Shown here: piece by piece, positions 18,540-20,130 of the stretch
Layout of the letters: the number at the start of each line of letters is the position of its first letter
Position numbering within the stretch: position 1 is the stretch's first letter
NCBI GenBank assembly: GCA_001584585.1
Contig: LSYV01000013.1
Coordinates: 2,310,775-2,330,904 of the forward strand
Direction: 5' to 3'
Origin: Gonium pectorale
Lineage: Eukaryota; Chlorophyta; Chlorophyceae; Chlamydomonadales; Volvocaceae
DNA: 20,130 bases
Made by a program: the position numbers and the translations under genes
The notes under the pieces: model-generated
Database searches by the model: none
Told to the model about the DNA's origin: nothing
The model's input: the letters and a program-made list of their open reading frames with translations, nothing else

Positions 18540-20130
18540 TTAGAAGAGCAGCTGGTCGGGGCTCTCGATCACGGCCTTGAGCGTCTGCAGGAACTCGGCC
18601 GCGTCGGCGCCGTACACGATGCGGTGGTCAGCCGTCAGGTTGACGTTCATGACCTTCTTGACGCCCAGGAGGCCGTCAGAGGTGGCCACCACGGTGGGCT
18701 TGGAGCCGCCCACGGCCAGGATGGCGCCGGTGCCTGCGGGGGGCGTTGGTGGGGCGGGAGGTGGTATGGCGAGAGCATACGATATAGGCACATCGGTTCA
18801 ATGGGATGGGTGGGAAAGACGAGAACGCACTGGCGACCAGCCGCCTTGCCCCAGTGTGCGGGCAGGCGGGGGGAAGGACGGGAGCGGCGGGGCAAGAGAG
18901 GTTAGGGTAGAGCGGTCGTGAGCCCCGCTGAAGGCGAACGACGGGATCAGTGCGCGGAGGCAAGGGGTAATGAAGAGGAGAAACTGGTCGCGTCGCGGAC
19001 ACAAGCGGAGTCGCTCCACATCATCTCACCCACTAGAGCCGTACGCGGACCTGCCGGTCCACTCGGACGTCGCCCGTTTGCACCTCCACCCCAAAGCCCC
19101 CACCCTGCTGCCCTGCATTCCGCATCCACCCACCGGCGACAGTTCCCGCCCGCCTCCCTTGACCGCCTCCCCCTCGCGCCCCTTTCCGGCCCTCACCCGT
19201 GCCCCTCCTTGCCTTGTCCGCCCCTGACCCCATGCCGGCCCTCCCCCTCGCGCCCTCCCCCTCGCGCCTCGCCCGCATCACCTCTCGAGCCCTTGGCCCC
19301 CCCGCCCAATGCCTGCCAGCCGTCCAAACCGGTCCCCCGAAGCCCCCAACTCTCCTCCCCGTTTGGCCCCTACATTCCGCCATTCCGTCCCCCGCCCACT
19401 GCCCGCCTCCGCACCCCTCCCCCCTCGTCCAAGCGATCATCACGTACCCGGGGGCAGGATGGCGTCGAAGGTCTCCACCCCGAACATCCCCAGGTTGGAG
19501 ATGGTGAAGGTGCCGCTGTTGTACTCGTCGGGCTGCAGCTGCTTGCTGCGGGCGCGCTTCACCAGGTCCGCCCAGTTCCTGAGCGGGGGAGCGGGACGAG
19601 GGGGCACGAGGGGGAGGGAAGTTCGGGGAAGTTCGGGAACGTGAGAGCTCGGCTTGGCGCCGACGCGCTGGCATCCGGCAGCAGCCTTCTCCCGTCCGGT
19701 GGCAAAGGCATCTTCCCGGGGGGGGGGAGCGCGGGGAGGCTGCGCAGCGGGCCGCCTGTTCACGTGCGAGGGGAGGCCGCAGCGGAAGGGGCGGAGCCGT
19801 GAGGACGGCGTGCAAGCCGTGATTGGTAGGGTTGGTACCTTGGTAGACGCTCGGCACAGGAGTGCGCACGGCGGCCAGGCCAGCAGACGGCGAGGGCGGA
19901 GTCCACATGCTCCAATTCCTCCTCAGGCACCTCAGGTCTGTCGATATCAGTCCTAAACGCCACAAGGCCCCCGAAACCCCATTTTCCTCGGACCGCCGCT
20001 CCCTAATCCCCAAGCCAATCCCTTCCTTCTCCTAGAGGCTCGTCCCCTTCCCTTGAGGCCGCCCCATCTTAATCCCCCCCCCGTCGTCCGCCCCCTCACC
20101 TGGACAGCTGGTAGATGTCGGTGGTGTCGG
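18540..20130 (-). CDS. DLA2: Plastid-type dihydrolipoamide acetyltransferase, PDC E2 (C-terminal part, partial)
   Basis: This is the E2 core of the pyruvate dehydrogenase complex. It transfers the acetyl group from lipoamide to CoA, here probably in the chloroplast to supply fatty acid synthesis. The last three exons are visible: 20130-20100 (continues beyond the window), 19578-19448 and 18733-18540, joined in phases 2 and 1, giving 117 residues and stop TAA at 18540-18542. The peptide contains [19 protein letters not shown], the [10 protein letters not shown] motif, [17 protein letters not shown], and the catalytic DHRIVYG box with the active-site His at 18624-18626. The IVYGAD form with a short ending is like plastid E2 rather than mitochondrial E2, whose box reads more like DHRVIDG. 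The lipoyl and E1/E3-binding domains lie outside the window. Confidence 0.93.
18734..19447 (-). other. DLA2: Last intron of DLA2 (phase 1)
   Basis: The donor CCG G|GTACGT and the acceptor CCCCCCGCAG rebuild a Gly codon. The intron is 714 nt and strongly C-rich on the plus strand in 19080-19430. Open frames on either strand here are low-complexity and not genes. Confidence 0.85.
19579..20099 (-). other. DLA2: Penultimate intron of DLA2 (phase 2)
   Basis: The donor TCCAG|GTGAGG and the acceptor CCCGCTCAG rebuild an Arg codon (AG|G) in QLSRNWADL. The intron is 521 nt. Nothing else is recognised inside it. Confidence 0.85.

Noticed and set aside
1..20130. CRISPR array, integrated virus, intact transposon, or bacterial-type operon
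   Set aside because: There are no regularly spaced repeats, no transposase, integrase or polymerase frames, and the genes are intron-rich nuclear algal genes on both strands.

Overview
The window looks like nuclear DNA of a volvocine green alga (Chlamydomonas/Gonium/Volvox group). The evidence is G+C-rich coding sequence, many short GT..AG introns, a (Ser)Pro-rich extracellular-matrix gene, the TGTAA polyadenylation motif of these algae, and proteins most like plant and algal homologues. There is no sign of bacterial operons, CRISPR arrays, tRNA or rRNA genes, or an intact mobile element.

Layout. (1) 1-2128, plus strand: the 3' part of a proline-rich, hydroxyproline-rich-glycoprotein-like gene. 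It has three visible exons, and two of its non-proline modules belong to no family I recognise. Its 3' UTR runs to a TGTAA at 3248. (2) 12131-3674, minus strand: a complete 22-exon gene for the condensin I HEAT subunit CAP-D2. I could assemble it with every splice phase agreeing, giving 1,524 residues. It converges on gene 1, and the two TGTAA signals lie about 105 bp apart. (3) 12132-13975: spacer holding the CAP-D2 upstream region. (4) 13976-14083: a strong interrupted palindrome just downstream of the next gene. (5) About 14150-18191, minus strand: exons of an unrecognised, helix-rich, possibly armadillo-like gene. Its C-terminal exon is clear, but its 5' structure is not resolved. One long intron of it (15134-16301) carries a short plus-strand coding-like stretch. 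(6) 18540-20130, minus strand: the last three exons of a plastid-type dihydrolipoamide acetyltransferase (pyruvate dehydrogenase E2), running off the window end.

The genes do not form a pathway. They are ordinary neighbours: cell wall/matrix, chromosome condensation, an unknown, and plastid acetyl-CoA synthesis. I found no convincing new multi-gene system. The points most worth a second look are the near-perfect hairpin at 13976-14083, the unknown modules of the matrix protein, the regulatory-looking tail of CAP-D2, the GC-AG intron in CAP-D2, and the unresolved gene at 14-18 kb with an in-frame TAG.
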